Part shown: positions 1-7,854 of the stretch, in pieces
How positions within the stretch are numbered: the stretch's first letter is position 1
Layout: every line of letters begins with the position of its first letter
Assembly: GCA_017959005.1 (NCBI GenBank)
Contig: JAGDBO010000008.1
Location: forward strand, 62,001 to 126,000
Source of the DNA: Bacteroidales bacterium
GTDB taxonomy: Bacteria; Bacteroidota; Bacteroidia; Bacteroidales; UBA932
Direction: 5' to 3'
Length of the DNA: 64,000 bases
Made by a program: the position numbers and the translations under genes
Notes under the pieces: generated by a model
The model's input: only the letters and a program-made list of their open reading frames with translations
The model's database searches: none
Told to the model about the DNA's origin: nothing

Positions 1-618
1 GGTATCTCCGCTGACAACCACATTCTCTTTTATCCCGATGGTTTCCAGCATCCTCTTTGACTCTTCATCCTGAACAAAGATGAATCTGAACTTACGCAGC
101 ATTGAACGGAAGAAACCGCCCCACCACTTGAAGAAAGATTGGTACGGACGGAAAATTGCTGAGATAAGATAGAGCTCACACCCTCTCTTACTGCTCTTGT
201 TTATATAGTTCTTCCAAAGATCGTACTTTGTAAATATCAGTTTCTTAGGCTTTACGGCGGAGACCACGCGGCGGGCGTTTGTAGGCGTATCTATCGGGAG
301 ATAGAATACCCAATCTGCCAGAGGGTAGTTCTTTCTCAATTCGTAGCCGCTTGGGGAGAAGAAGGTCAGCAGAATTTTACTCTCAGGGGAGTTGCCCTTA
401 AACCACTCAATCAGAGGGCGTGACTGCTCAAACTCACCCACGGAGGAGCAGTGAAACCAGATAACGTCAGATGTCTCACCCTTGAAGGCATCCTCAATCT
501 TTTTTACCAGCCCCACTCTCCCTTTGTAAAACAACTTAGTCTTTCTGCTGAACAAAGAGGCTACCCCAATCAGGGGCATCACAAGGTATATTCCAATGTT
601 GTAAAAGAATGTAATCAT
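1..618 (-). CDS. waaA: 3-deoxy-D-manno-octulosonic acid transferase, C-terminal part missing (window edge)
   Basis: Inner-membrane GT30 glycosyltransferase that moves Kdo from CMP-Kdo onto lipid A. The reverse strand reads 206 codons from an ATG at 618 without a stop and runs off the left edge, so the C-terminal nucleotide-binding half is not visible. The N-terminus is a hydrophobic anchor (ITFFYNIGIYLV). The block HCSSVGEFEQSRPLIEW follows, which is the conserved HxxSxGE acceptor-site region of WaaA with its catalytic Glu. Further on come LLTFFSPSGYE and the acceptor-domain segment up to VVSGDT. The gene is transcribed away from mlaE, and a TAnnTTTG box lies about 16 bases upstream of the ATG. 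The family call is secure from these motifs. Confidence 0.9.
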   Translation of the reverse strand, partial: MITFFYNIGIYLVMPLIGVASLFSRKTKLFYKGRVGLVKKIEDAFKGETSDVIWFHCSSVGEFEQSRPLIEWFKGNSPESKILLTFFSPSGYELRKNYPLADWVFYLPIDTPTNARRVVSAVKPKKLIFTKYDLWKNYINKSSKRGCELYLISAIFRPYQSFFKWWGGFFRSMLRKFRFIFVQDEESKRMLETIGIKENVVVSGDT

Positions 619-633
619 ATCTGTAACAGTTCT

Positions 634-641
634 CAAAATTA
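634..641 (-). promoter_or_regulatory. Bacteroidota -7 box for waaA
   Basis: Reverse strand reads TAATTTTG, a perfect match to the TAnnTTTG -7 element of the primary Bacteroidota sigma factor. It lies about 16 nt ahead of the waaA start. I see no clear TTG -33 element at the right distance. Confidence 0.5.
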
Positions 642-698
642 GTGATTTTTCCCGAATTTGAGTAACTTGCACGTCCATAAGGATGCATTCCTATAGAG

Positions 699-1439
699 AT
701 GAGACTTTTCTTTCAAATAGCCGGAGAGTATTACCAACTGATGCTCAGGGTCTTCAAAAAACCCGAGAAATGGAGCATCTTTTGGAAGCAGTTCTGGAAA
801 GAGGGCAACAAACTGATGTTGGCCTCCATACCTCTGATTGCCATCATATCCATCTTCATAGGAGCGGTTATTGTAATCCAGACCGCCAACAACATTGAAA
901 GCCCTTTTATCCCAAAGTTTTACGTTGGAGTGATGGCTCGCGAGAGTCTTGTTTTGGAGTTCTGTTCCACCTCAATAGCCCTTATCCTTGCCGGTAAGAT
1001 TGGTTCCAATATAGCCTCAGAAATTGGAAGTATGAGGATTACGGAACAGATAGATGCAATGGAGATTATGGGGGTGAATTCCGCAAACTATCTGATACTT
1101 CCAAAAGTTTGCGCTTCCACCATCCTCAGCCCTCTCCTTATGGTTTTCAGCTTCTTGATTGGACTTTTAGGAGGAGGAATCATTGTAGCCTTAACCGGAA
1201 TTATAACGCTTTCCCAATATGACGAGGGGCTTCACTTTGCCTTCAACGAGTGGTTCATCTATTACAGTATGATTAAGATGAGCATTTTCTGCTTTGTAAT
1301 CACTTCGCTCTCTTCATATTACGGCTACCACGCAAAGGGCGGCTCCCTTGGAGTAGGAAGAAGCAGCACACAAGCCATTGTGGTAAGCTGTACTGTTATA
1401 CTCGTATTTGATTTGTTGCTTACAAAACTGTTGCTCTGA
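699..1439 (+). CDS. mlaE: MlaE-family lipid ABC transporter permease
   Basis: Integral inner-membrane permease of the Mla/MCE pathway that moves phospholipids between inner and outer membranes. The 246-residue protein matches the usual length of MlaE. It has a membrane-embedded N-terminal part, the hallmark EIGSMRITEQIDAMEIMGVN segment that contacts the ATPase (coupling helix), and several later hydrophobic helices (LILPKVCASTILSPLLMVFSFLIGLLGG, and a final VVSCTVILVFDLLLTKLLL). Its stop codon shares one base with the start of the MlaF gene, so the two are translationally coupled. The MCE protein MlaD that normally completes the system is not next to it. No TAnnTTTG box is evident upstream; the divergent waaA gene begins 80 bases away. 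Confidence 0.92.
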   Translation: MRLFFQIAGEYYQLMLRVFKKPEKWSIFWKQFWKEGNKLMLASIPLIAIISIFIGAVIVIQTANNIESPFIPKFYVGVMARESLVLEFCSTSIALILAGKIGSNIASEIGSMRITEQIDAMEIMGVNSANYLILPKVCASTILSPLLMVFSFLIGLLGGGIIVALTGIITLSQYDEGLHFAFNEWFIYYSMIKMSIFCFVITSLSSYYGYHAKGGSLGVGRSSTQAIVVSCTVILVFDLLLTKLLL

Positions 1440-2191
1440 TGATTGAAGTTAAGGGTTTATACAAGTACTTTGATAACGAGCCGGTTTTGGAAGATATCAA
1501 TATCAAGTTCCGGCCGGGTAACTGTTCCCTTATCATAGGAGCGAGCGGAAGTGGTAAAACCGTGTTGCTCAAGAATATAGTTGGCCTTTACGAGCCGGAC
1601 AAAGGGGACATACTCTACAACGAGCACAACTTTACAGAGATGACTCTGGCGGAGAGAAAGAATTTCCGCAAGGAGATGGGAATGCTCTTCCAGGGCAGTG
1701 CCCTCTTTGACTTTGCAACCGTGGAGGAGAATGTAATGTTCCCGATGGATTTCTTCACCTCCTGGAGCAAGGAGGAGAAACTGGAGCGTGTAAACTTCTG
1801 TCTTAAAAGAGTTAACCTTGAGAACGTAAACAAACTCTACCCATCTCAAATCTCCGGAGGAATGCAGAAGAGAGTGGGTATTGCACGCGCCATTGCACTC
1901 AATCCCAAGTACCTTTTCTGTGACGAGCCAAACTCCGGACTGGACCCTACTACCTCCATTGTGATAGACCATCTGCTGCAGGAGATTACCATGGAGTATC
2001 AGATAACCACCGTAATCAATACTCACGATATGAACTCCGTAATGGAGATTGGAGATCATATCGGTTTCATATACAAGGGCAAACTCCTCTGGGAGGGAAG
2101 TAATAAGGAGATAATGCACTCAGAGTGCAAAGAGGTCAATGACTTTGTCTTTGCCAACAATCTGGCACGTCAGATTATAAAAAACAGGTAA
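1439..2191 (+). CDS. mlaF: MlaF-family lipid ABC transporter ATPase
   Basis: Cytoplasmic ATPase that drives the MlaE permease. The 250-residue protein has Walker A GASGSGKT (about residues 35-42), the Q-loop in MGMLFQGSALFD, the signature ISGGMQKR, Walker B YLFCDEP followed by NSGLDP, and the switch histidine in INTHD. The ISGGMQ form of the signature and the paired MlaE fit the Mla branch of the ABC family. It starts inside the mlaE stop codon (one shared base). The gene is followed without a gap by the convergent gene for a membrane protein whose stop codon begins at 2192, so the two transcription units meet head-on with no intergenic DNA. Confidence 0.92.
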   Translation: MIEVKGLYKYFDNEPVLEDINIKFRPGNCSLIIGASGSGKTVLLKNIVGLYEPDKGDILYNEHNFTEMTLAERKNFRKEMGMLFQGSALFDFATVEENVMFPMDFFTSWSKEEKLERVNFCLKRVNLENVNKLYPSQISGGMQKRVGIARAIALNPKYLFCDEPNSGLDPTTSIVIDHLLQEITMEYQITTVINTHDMNSVMEIGDHIGFIYKGKLLWEGSNKEIMHSECKEVNDFVFANNLARQIIKNR

Positions 2192-3439
2192 TTATTTGAT
2201 GTGGAAACGGAGACCCACCTCAGCCTCAACTTGCAGAGGCTGACTGCTGCGTATATTCTCAGGAGCCTTGCTGTCAAAGTAGTAGACAACCTGAGGCTGC
2301 AGATAGATACCCACGCTCTTATTGAAGTTATACTCCAGACCGACACCGGTTCCCACTGAATATTGCAACCCTTTGACGGTTGAGTTGAAATTCTTATTCT
2401 GACCGGAAGTCCTTGCCTGATAGTTAACTCTTACACCCTTTTCCACTGTTCCTCCGGCAGTTGCATAAACATTCCAAGAGTTGGAGGAGACTATGTTGAA
2501 GTTAAAGTTAACCGGAACTCCAATGTAGTGGATACCCTGCTTGATATTATAGTAAATACCATTCATGTATCCGTTGTACTTGCTGTGCAGATAGGTATAT
2601 CTTACACCGGAACCAACGGTTACAACGTCACTTAACTTGTAACTCACTCCCAGAGTAAACATTAGAGGGAGGGTATATTTAGTGTTGGAAACTTTACTTA
2701 CCTGAGGAGCTGCAGAGTGCATCTCATAAGATGGAACCAAACCCTGAATGAATCCGTTGGAAGGAGACTCCAATTTGCCTCTGCTTGAGAAGTTTGAGGA
2801 GGCGTTAATTGAAATCCTCTGACCATAGGACTTTTTGCTGTTCTCCGCCAAATAGCTGTTGCGCTCAACCTGGGCGCGTGTAACCTCCTCTCTGCTAGGC
2901 TTTACGGAACTCTTTTCAGGCTCTGTCTCTTTAACCTGAGATTCCTGAGGTTTTTCCTCTTTTTGTGAGGCAATCTCCGGTTCAGCCTGCTCGGTTACGG
3001 TTATAACCTCTGCTTCAGGCTCTGAATATCCAGATAAACCTTGCTGGCTTACAGGATTTTTGTAACCCGCATGGGCCAGCAGAGGCATCTGAACATCCTT
3101 TTCACCATTCTGCGTGTCAGCTATATTGTCCGCCCCGTTCCCCGCCACAATTGTAGTTTTTTCAATAGGTTGAATTTCAGGCTGGAAAGGGGTGTTCGGT
3201 GAAGAAGGTGCTTTTAGTAAGAAGAAAAGGGCAACCGCAGCGGCAGCCAGAGCTGCTGCAGCATAATACCATCTGATGAAGCCTCCCCTCTTAGGAGCGG
3301 CTACCGGTGCTGCAGGATCCAACTGTGCCTCAATGGCATCCCACAAAGAGGATTTCTCGCTCTCTGTAAGAGACCACTTGTTGCTTAAGCCCTCGTCCAA
3401 TATCTTCTTTAGTTCTTTCACTTTCTTACTATTTTGCAC
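2192..3439 (-). CDS. Trans-envelope anti-sigma-like protein: cytoplasmic head, one membrane helix, C-terminal outer-membrane beta-barrel
   Basis: A 415-residue protein made of parts normally found in different membranes. Residues 1-53 are charged and soluble (a possible sigma-binding head). Residues 55-76 are one Ala/Leu-rich transmembrane helix. Residues about 77-200 are a Pro/Glu/Gln-rich periplasmic linker. Residues about 205-415 are amphipathic beta-strands of the OmpA-like/outer-membrane beta-barrel type (PF13568-like), ending in an aromatic/basic strand (LRFHIK). There is no cleavable signal peptide. It lies 3 nt after the ECF sigma gene in the same operon, where anti-sigma factors sit. 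This matches the dual membrane-spanning anti-sigma (Dma) proteins described in Bacteroides thetaiotaomicron. The sigma-inhibiting role is inferred from layout and neighbour; the domain order is seen. Confidence 0.8.
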   Translation of the reverse strand: MQNSKKVKELKKILDEGLSNKWSLTESEKSSLWDAIEAQLDPAAPVAAPKRGGFIRWYYAAAALAAAAVALFFLLKAPSSPNTPFQPEIQPIEKTTIVAGNGADNIADTQNGEKDVQMPLLAHAGYKNPVSQQGLSGYSEPEAEVITVTEQAEPEIASQKEEKPQESQVKETEPEKSSVKPSREEVTRAQVERNSYLAENSKKSYGQRISINASSNFSSRGKLESPSNGFIQGLVPSYEMHSAAPQVSKVSNTKYTLPLMFTLGVSYKLSDVVTVGSGVRYTYLHSKYNGYMNGIYYNIKQGIHYIGVPVNFNFNIVSSNSWNVYATAGGTVEKGVRVNYQARTSGQNKNFNSTVKGLQYSVGTGVGLEYNFNKSVGIYLQPQVVYYFDSKAPENIRSSQPLQVEAEVGLRFHIK

Positions 3440-3442
3440 GGG

Positions 3443-4012
3443 TTACTTCTTCTTTAATCTCTCTTGCAGCCACACTCTGGCTCGGCTAAGCTGAGAACGG
3501 CATCCACCCTCACTCAAACCCAACATCTTTGCTATCTCCTTGTGAGAGAAGCCCTCCATTGCATAGAGGTTGAAGACTGTTCTGAACCCCTCCGGCATTG
3601 AGACAATCAGTTCCATAATCTTGTCCGCGTCCAGATTGGAAGTCTCTTTAGGATCCAGAACAAACTCTTTGTCTGTTACCGGATGCTCTCCGTCAATCTG
3701 TTTGGCTTGGTGAAGAACATCGTTCTTACGCAGGTACATAAGTGCCGTAGTAACGAAAATTCTTCTGGCCCATCCCTCAAAAACACCGTCACCGCGGTAT
3801 TCGTTGAGCTTGGTAAATAGAGTTATGAAGCCGTCATGAAGGACATCCTTGCTCTTTTCTCTATCTCCAATGTAGCGCAGACAGACAGGGAACATTTTTA
3901 CAGAGAGCCTGTCATAGAGCTCTTTCTGAGCTCTTCTGTCCTGCTCCCTGCATTTTTTCACAAGCTCGTAGTAAGAGTCCTGTTGTGCCCGTGTCTTCTT
4001 ATCGTCTGACAT
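3443..4012 (-). CDS. ECF-type RNA polymerase sigma factor
   Basis: Alternative sigma-70 family factor of 189 residues. It has a sigma-2 region (YIGDREKSKDVLHDGFITLFTKL, then FEGWARRIFVTTALMYLRKN, which forms the -10 recognition helix). It also has a sigma-4 helix-turn-helix (GFSHKEIAKMLGLSEGGCRSQLSRARVWLQE). I start it at the ATG at 4012 (MSDDKK). The longer reading from 4054 starts within the promoter box and adds a Cys/Phe-rich stretch unlike any sigma factor. It is co-transcribed with the trans-envelope protein that follows by 3 nt. A promoter with both -7 and -33 elements lies about 40 nt upstream. That promoter looks like the housekeeping type, so autoregulation is not evident from sequence. 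Confidence 0.93.
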   Translation of the reverse strand: MSDDKKTRAQQDSYYELVKKCREQDRRAQKELYDRLSVKMFPVCLRYIGDREKSKDVLHDGFITLFTKLNEYRGDGVFEGWARRIFVTTALMYLRKNDVLHQAKQIDGEHPVTDKEFVLDPKETSNLDADKIMELIVSMPEGFRTVFNLYAMEGFSHKEIAKMLGLSEGGCRSQLSRARVWLQERLKKK

Positions 4013-4051
4013 AAAGATGCAAGTTTGCCCCAAAAGGTTGCAAAAGCAATA

Positions 4052-4080
4052 CAAATTTAATCAATCCGACGCTATTTCAA
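4052..4080 (-). promoter_or_regulatory. Promoter of the ECF sigma / trans-envelope operon
   Basis: On the reverse strand TAAATTTG (4052-4059) lies 18 nt downstream of TTG (4078-4080). This is close to the Bacteroidota -33/-7 arrangement. The leader to the ATG at 4012 would be about 35 nt. Confidence 0.6.
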
Positions 4081-4102
4081 GAGGGATTAGCACATTATTT
4101 GC

Positions 4103-4110
4103 TACTTTTG
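4103..4110 (+). promoter_or_regulatory. -7 box for the TPR protein / EnvC-like operon
   Basis: TACTTTTG is a perfect TAnnTTTG box. Transcription would begin near 4115-4117, which rules out the ATG at 4113 and supports the ATG at 4122, with a leader of only a few bases. No -33 TTG is visible. Confidence 0.5.
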
Positions 4111-4121
4111 CAATGGTAGAT

Positions 4122-5888
4122 ATGAGAAAGATTGCTTATACACTGCTGTGGGCACTGTTTGTGCTGATTTTCTGCCCTGCAGGGCTGTCTGGGCAGGATT
4201 TGCCAAAACAGACAGACCTTTTTAAGAGCGATTCCTGCATCATAGAGGCTCAGAGAGCATATAATTATCACGATGCGGAAAAGGTTCGCTCCCTTTGCCG
4301 CCAGGCGCTGCAGTACAACCCGGCCAATGACGCCGCCTTCTACCTTATGGCAAAGGTAGATTTGGTGGAGAACAAGCTGCAGCCGGCAGAGATGAACCTG
4401 AGGCAGGCGGTTGCACTGGACAGCAATAACTACTACTATGCCGCCACCCTAGGCGCCGTTTATATGCAGAACACTGATGTGACGGAGGCTATCAGGATTT
4501 TTGAGAAGCTGGTAAACAAGTATCCCACAAAAAGAGATCCTTACACCAACCTCATAAACATCTATCTTCCAAGGGGTCAGCAAGATAGAGCTATGGTACT
4601 GGCAGACCGTCTGGAGAAGGCGGTAGGGCCGAACGATATCTCAACAATGACCCGCTTTAAGATTTACAGCGGACAGAACGATGCCCAGAAGGCTATTGAG
4701 GTTTTGGAGGAGGCAGATGCCAGAACGCCTTCAGAACTCTATGAGACTTATATTGCGGAACTTTTGGAGTCTCAAGGAAAGGATTCACTTGCCATAGTTT
4801 ACTATGACAAGGCCTTAAGAAATGACCCTCAGTGCATTCCGGCACTCTTTGGCAAAATGGAGGTTTACCGCAGAAACGGAAACCACGCCCTCTATCTTGG
4901 TTATCTCAAATCTTTCCTGGAAAATCCGGAGGTGGATCCTTCTATAAAGAAGCAGCACGTTGAGAGCGTAATGGAGCTTCCTGTTTACAAACAGCGTTAT
5001 GCAAAGGAGATGTCCAAGTGTCTGGACGCCCTCTCAAGAGCCCATCCTTCAGACAGTTCCATCGCAATCTCAAGCGCAATGTTCATGGCACGCAGCGGAG
5101 AGAGCGAGTTGGCTATGAACGCTTTGGAGAGAACTCTGAAGTATTACCCTACAGATTACTACATCCGTTCCAACATAATTTCATTCCTTTACAGCCGTGA
5201 GGATTGGCCTCGCCTTGAGCTCTTTACAGACTCCACCATGGCAGTGGTTCCGGAGCAGAACAAGGATCTGTTTCAGTTCAAAGGAATTGCTCAGTACAAT
5301 CAGGGAAAGTTGGACCAGGCAATAGAGACTCTTCTCTCACAGGAGAAAAACCTTAGAAAAGAGAAAGATACGGCCACTCTGCTTCAGATTTACTCCTTTG
5401 TGGGAGATATCTATCATCAGAAAAATGACAACAAGTCTGCTTACAAGTTCTATAAGAAGGCGCTGAAGATGGATCCGAGAAACGCTCCGGTTCTTAACAA
5501 TTACGCCTGGTACATGGCCACCGGTACGCCTCGGGGAGATTTGAATAAAGCACTGCAGATGAGTAAGATAACAGTAGATGATAATCCGTCCGAGTCTACC
5601 TATCTGGATACCTACGGCTGGATTCTCTACCTTATGGGAGAAAAGGAGCAGGCAAAGAAATATCTCCAGCAGGCCGTTGCTTTTGACGGAGGAGAGAGTA
5701 CTGTTCTGATGGAGCATTATGCAGACGTACTCTATGACCTCCAGGAGTTTGACCTTGCATTCATCTACTATGAGAAGGCTCTTAAAAGGGCCTTGGACAA
5801 CACTTTAGAGTCAAAGGAGAGCCTGGATGAGTTGGAAAAACTCTCAGAAAAAGTGAACGCACGTAAAAAAGCAAGAGAAGAGAAATGA
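4122..5888 (+). CDS. Exported tetratricopeptide-repeat protein
   Basis: A 588-residue protein with a signal peptide (MRKIAYTLLWALFVLIFCPAGLSGQ) followed by TPR helices along nearly the whole chain. Recognisable repeats include ALQYNPANDAAFYLMAKVDL, AVALDSNNYYYAATLGAVYM, ALRNDPQCIPALFGKMEVYR and ALKMDPRNAPVLNNYAWYMA, and a last one near AFDGGESTVLMEHYADVLYD. Such arrays bind peptides or partner proteins and have no catalytic residues. It overlaps the next gene, an EnvC-like factor, by 4 nt (ATGA), so the pair probably works together in the periplasm on peptidoglycan. I cannot name the partner. The start at 4122 is chosen because it gives a proper signal peptide and lies just after the promoter. 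Confidence 0.85.
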   Translation: MRKIAYTLLWALFVLIFCPAGLSGQDLPKQTDLFKSDSCIIEAQRAYNYHDAEKVRSLCRQALQYNPANDAAFYLMAKVDLVENKLQPAEMNLRQAVALDSNNYYYAATLGAVYMQNTDVTEAIRIFEKLVNKYPTKRDPYTNLINIYLPRGQQDRAMVLADRLEKAVGPNDISTMTRFKIYSGQNDAQKAIEVLEEADARTPSELYETYIAELLESQGKDSLAIVYYDKALRNDPQCIPALFGKMEVYRRNGNHALYLGYLKSFLENPEVDPSIKKQHVESVMELPVYKQRYAKEMSKCLDALSRAHPSDSSIAISSAMFMARSGESELAMNALERTLKYYPTDYYIRSNIISFLYSREDWPRLELFTDSTMAVVPEQNKDLFQFKGIAQYNQGKLDQAIETLLSQEKNLRKEKDTATLLQIYSFVGDIYHQKNDNKSAYKFYKKALKMDPRNAPVLNNYAWYMATGTPRGDLNKALQMSKITVDDNPSESTYLDTYGWILYLMGEKEQAKKYLQQAVAFDGGESTVLMEHYADVLYDLQEFDLAFIYYEKALKRALDNTLESKESLDELEKLSEKVNARKKAREEK

Positions 5889-7138
5889 GACGCCAGCTCC
5901 TGACAAGGTTTTTGATTCTCCCGATAATTACCGGGCTGCTTCTCTTTGCCCCTTTGCAGGCCCTCTGCCAGAACAAAAACATTGAGAACAAAAAGGCACA
6001 GGCAGGAAAGCTGGAGCAGGATATTCAGTTTTTGGACAAGCAGATAGAACAGACAAAGAAGCAGCGCAAAAACACCATCGCGGAGCTCAATCTCCTCAAA
6101 AAGAAGGCAAATGTAAGAGAGAGAATCATTGAGAGGTTAGAGAAAGATATCAACCGCCAGAGCGAAGAGATTTCAGACAAGGTCAAGAAGCTGGAAATCA
6201 TGAGCCGTCAGCTGGATACGCTGAAGAAGATGTACCGCAGAATGATTGTCAAGGGGTACAACAACAGAGACTCCCGCAAATGGTTCATGTATGTGATTGC
6301 CAGTGACAACATTGAGCAGGGATACCGCCGATGGAGTTATCTGAAGAACTACTCCTCAGCTCTCTCGCTGGAGGCAAAAAAGATAAAGAAGGCGAGCCAG
6401 GAGTTGGAACAAGAGAAGAGCCAGCTCTCCAAGTTGCAGGCGGAAAACCGTAAGACTCAGCACACTAAAGAGGAGGAGCTGAACAAACTCAAGAAGGATC
6501 AGGAGAAAAACAAGAACCTGGAGAAGTCTCTTGCAAAGCAGCAATCCAAATATACTCAGGAACTTAAACAAAAGAAGGAGCAGGCAGCACGCCTCAATAA
6601 AGAGATAGAAAAGATGATTGCTGAGGCAATTGCGGCGGAGAGAAAGAAGGCTTCTGCAACAGGCAAGACAACCACAACCACCGGTAAAACAACCACTTAC
6701 AAAGAGACTCCTGAGAGCGCACGTTTGAGCGGTTCATTTGAAAACAACCGCGGAAAACTTCCTTGGCCGGTTAAGCGCGGAGTGATTGTTGAGGGATTCG
6801 GAGAGCATCCACATCCTACTATCAAAGGTGTTAAGTTACCTTTTAATAACGGTGTAAACATTTCCGCTCCAACAGGTTGCAACGTATACGCCGTTTATGA
6901 GGGTGTTGTCAAGAAGGTGATTGTGATTCCGGGATACAGCAACTGCGTTCTGGTTGAGCACGGCAAATACTTCACCTTCTACTGCAAACTGGGACGTGTG
7001 AATGTAAAAGCAGGTCAGAAGATTGCAACGGGTGCACTCATCGGGACACTGGATACTAAACAGGAGAGTTCAGAGCTCCACTTTGAACTCTGGAACGGCA
7101 CCCAAAAGCAAAACCCTGAGTTGTGGCTCAAACAGTAA
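5885..7138 (+). CDS. EnvC-like murein hydrolase activator with degenerate LytM (M23) domain
   Basis: Periplasmic protein of 417 residues. It has a signal peptide (about 1-29), a long Lys/Glu/Gln-rich coiled coil (about 30-250), a Thr-rich linker (GKTTTTTGKTTTYK) and a C-terminal LytM domain (about 290-415). In active M23 peptidases the zinc is held by HxxxD and HxH. Here the first site reads FNNGVNIS (no His or Asp) and the second reads SELHFEL (only one of the two His), so it should not hydrolyse peptidoglycan. That is the situation of EnvC, which activates amidases in cell separation. The start overlaps the TPR gene stop by 4 nt. Amidase activation is family-based inference. Confidence 0.85.
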   Translation: MRRQLLTRFLILPIITGLLLFAPLQALCQNKNIENKKAQAGKLEQDIQFLDKQIEQTKKQRKNTIAELNLLKKKANVRERIIERLEKDINRQSEEISDKVKKLEIMSRQLDTLKKMYRRMIVKGYNNRDSRKWFMYVIASDNIEQGYRRWSYLKNYSSALSLEAKKIKKASQELEQEKSQLSKLQAENRKTQHTKEEELNKLKKDQEKNKNLEKSLAKQQSKYTQELKQKKEQAARLNKEIEKMIAEAIAAERKKASATGKTTTTTGKTTTYKETPESARLSGSFENNRGKLPWPVKRGVIVEGFGEHPHPTIKGVKLPFNNGVNISAPTGCNVYAVYEGVVKKVIVIPGYSNCVLVEHGKYFTFYCKLGRVNVKAGQKIATGALIGTLDTKQESSELHFELWNGTQKQNPELWLKQ

Positions 7139-7141
7139 CGG

Positions 7142-7762
7142 CTACTTGTTAAACAGGCCTCCCAACTCTGCCTGAATGGCGTCTATGATAGTACTTAAAT
7201 CCTTAGGATTATTCTGGAAATCAAGCTTGTCTACGTCAATAATCAGAAGCTTGCCGTCTGAGTAGGTTTTGCTCCACTCCTCATAAAGATCATTCAATCC
7301 TTTCAGATAATCCAAACGGATTCCCTCCTCGTAAGCTCTGCCTCTCTTTTGGATGTTGGATACCAGATGCTCAATTGAGGAGCGCAGATAAATCATCAAA
7401 TCAGGTGGTTGCACCAATGAAATCATCAGGGAGAAGAGATCTTTGTAGTTCTCGTAATCTCTGGTTGGCATAAGTCCCATGTTATGCAGATTAGGTGCAA
7501 ATATGCAGGAATCCTCATAGATTGTACGGTCCTGAATTACATCCTCTTTGGAATTGCGGATATTTACAACCTCCTGAAATCTCTTGTTAAGGAAGTAAAT
7601 CTGAAGGTTGAAAGACCAACGGGGCATGTCGTTGTAAAAGTCTTCCAGATAAGGGTTGTTCTCAACCGGTTCATACTTAGGGGTCCAACCCATATTTTTG
7701 GCCAAAAGAGAGGTCAGCGTAGTCTTTCCGCTGCCTATATTGCCGGCAATTCCTATATGCAT
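7142..7762 (-). CDS. Deoxynucleoside kinase (dAK/dGK/dCK family)
   Basis: Cytoplasmic kinase that phosphorylates deoxynucleosides for nucleotide salvage. The 206-residue protein starts with the P-loop GIAGNIGSGKTTL. It carries the substrate-binding EPV..NPYLEDFY segment, the WSFNLQIYFLNKRF helix typical of this family, DRTIYED (the Asp-Arg motif at the active site), and the lid-like QKRGRAYEEGI with its arginines. Length and motifs fit the bacterial dNK family. Which base it prefers cannot be told from sequence here. It is convergent with the EnvC-like gene, with 3 nt between stops, and divergent from pcm. A TAnnTTTG box lies 23 nt upstream of its ATG. Confidence 0.92.
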   Translation of the reverse strand: MHIGIAGNIGSGKTTLTSLLAKNMGWTPKYEPVENNPYLEDFYNDMPRWSFNLQIYFLNKRFQEVVNIRNSKEDVIQDRTIYEDSCIFAPNLHNMGLMPTRDYENYKDLFSLMISLVQPPDLMIYLRSSIEHLVSNIQKRGRAYEEGIRLDYLKGLNDLYEEWSKTYSDGKLLIIDVDKLDFQNNPKDLSTIIDAIQAELGGLFNK

Positions 7763-7784
7763 AACGTAAGATTTAAGTACTAGA

Positions 7785-7792
7785 CAAATTTA
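7785..7792 (-). promoter_or_regulatory. -7 box for the deoxynucleoside kinase
   Basis: Reverse strand TAAATTTG. A TTTTTTG run about 16 nt further upstream could serve as the -33 element. It is back-to-back with the pcm promoter box. Confidence 0.5.
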
Positions 7793-7839
7793 ATAAATAA
7801 TTACCTTCCAAAAAAGCATTACCCTCAGATAAAATAGAG

Positions 7840-7847
7840 TACCTTTG
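7840..7847 (+). promoter_or_regulatory. -7 box for pcm
   Basis: TACCTTTG lies 7 nt before the ATG at 7855. Transcription should begin almost at the start codon, giving a leaderless or nearly leaderless message. Confidence 0.5.
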
Positions 7848-7854
7848 GGGGTCA

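Noticed and set aside
4013..4054. Extended start for the ECF sigma factor
   Set aside because: It would begin in the promoter box at 4052-4059 and adds a Cys/Phe-rich stretch unlike sigma factors; the ATG at 4012 is better.
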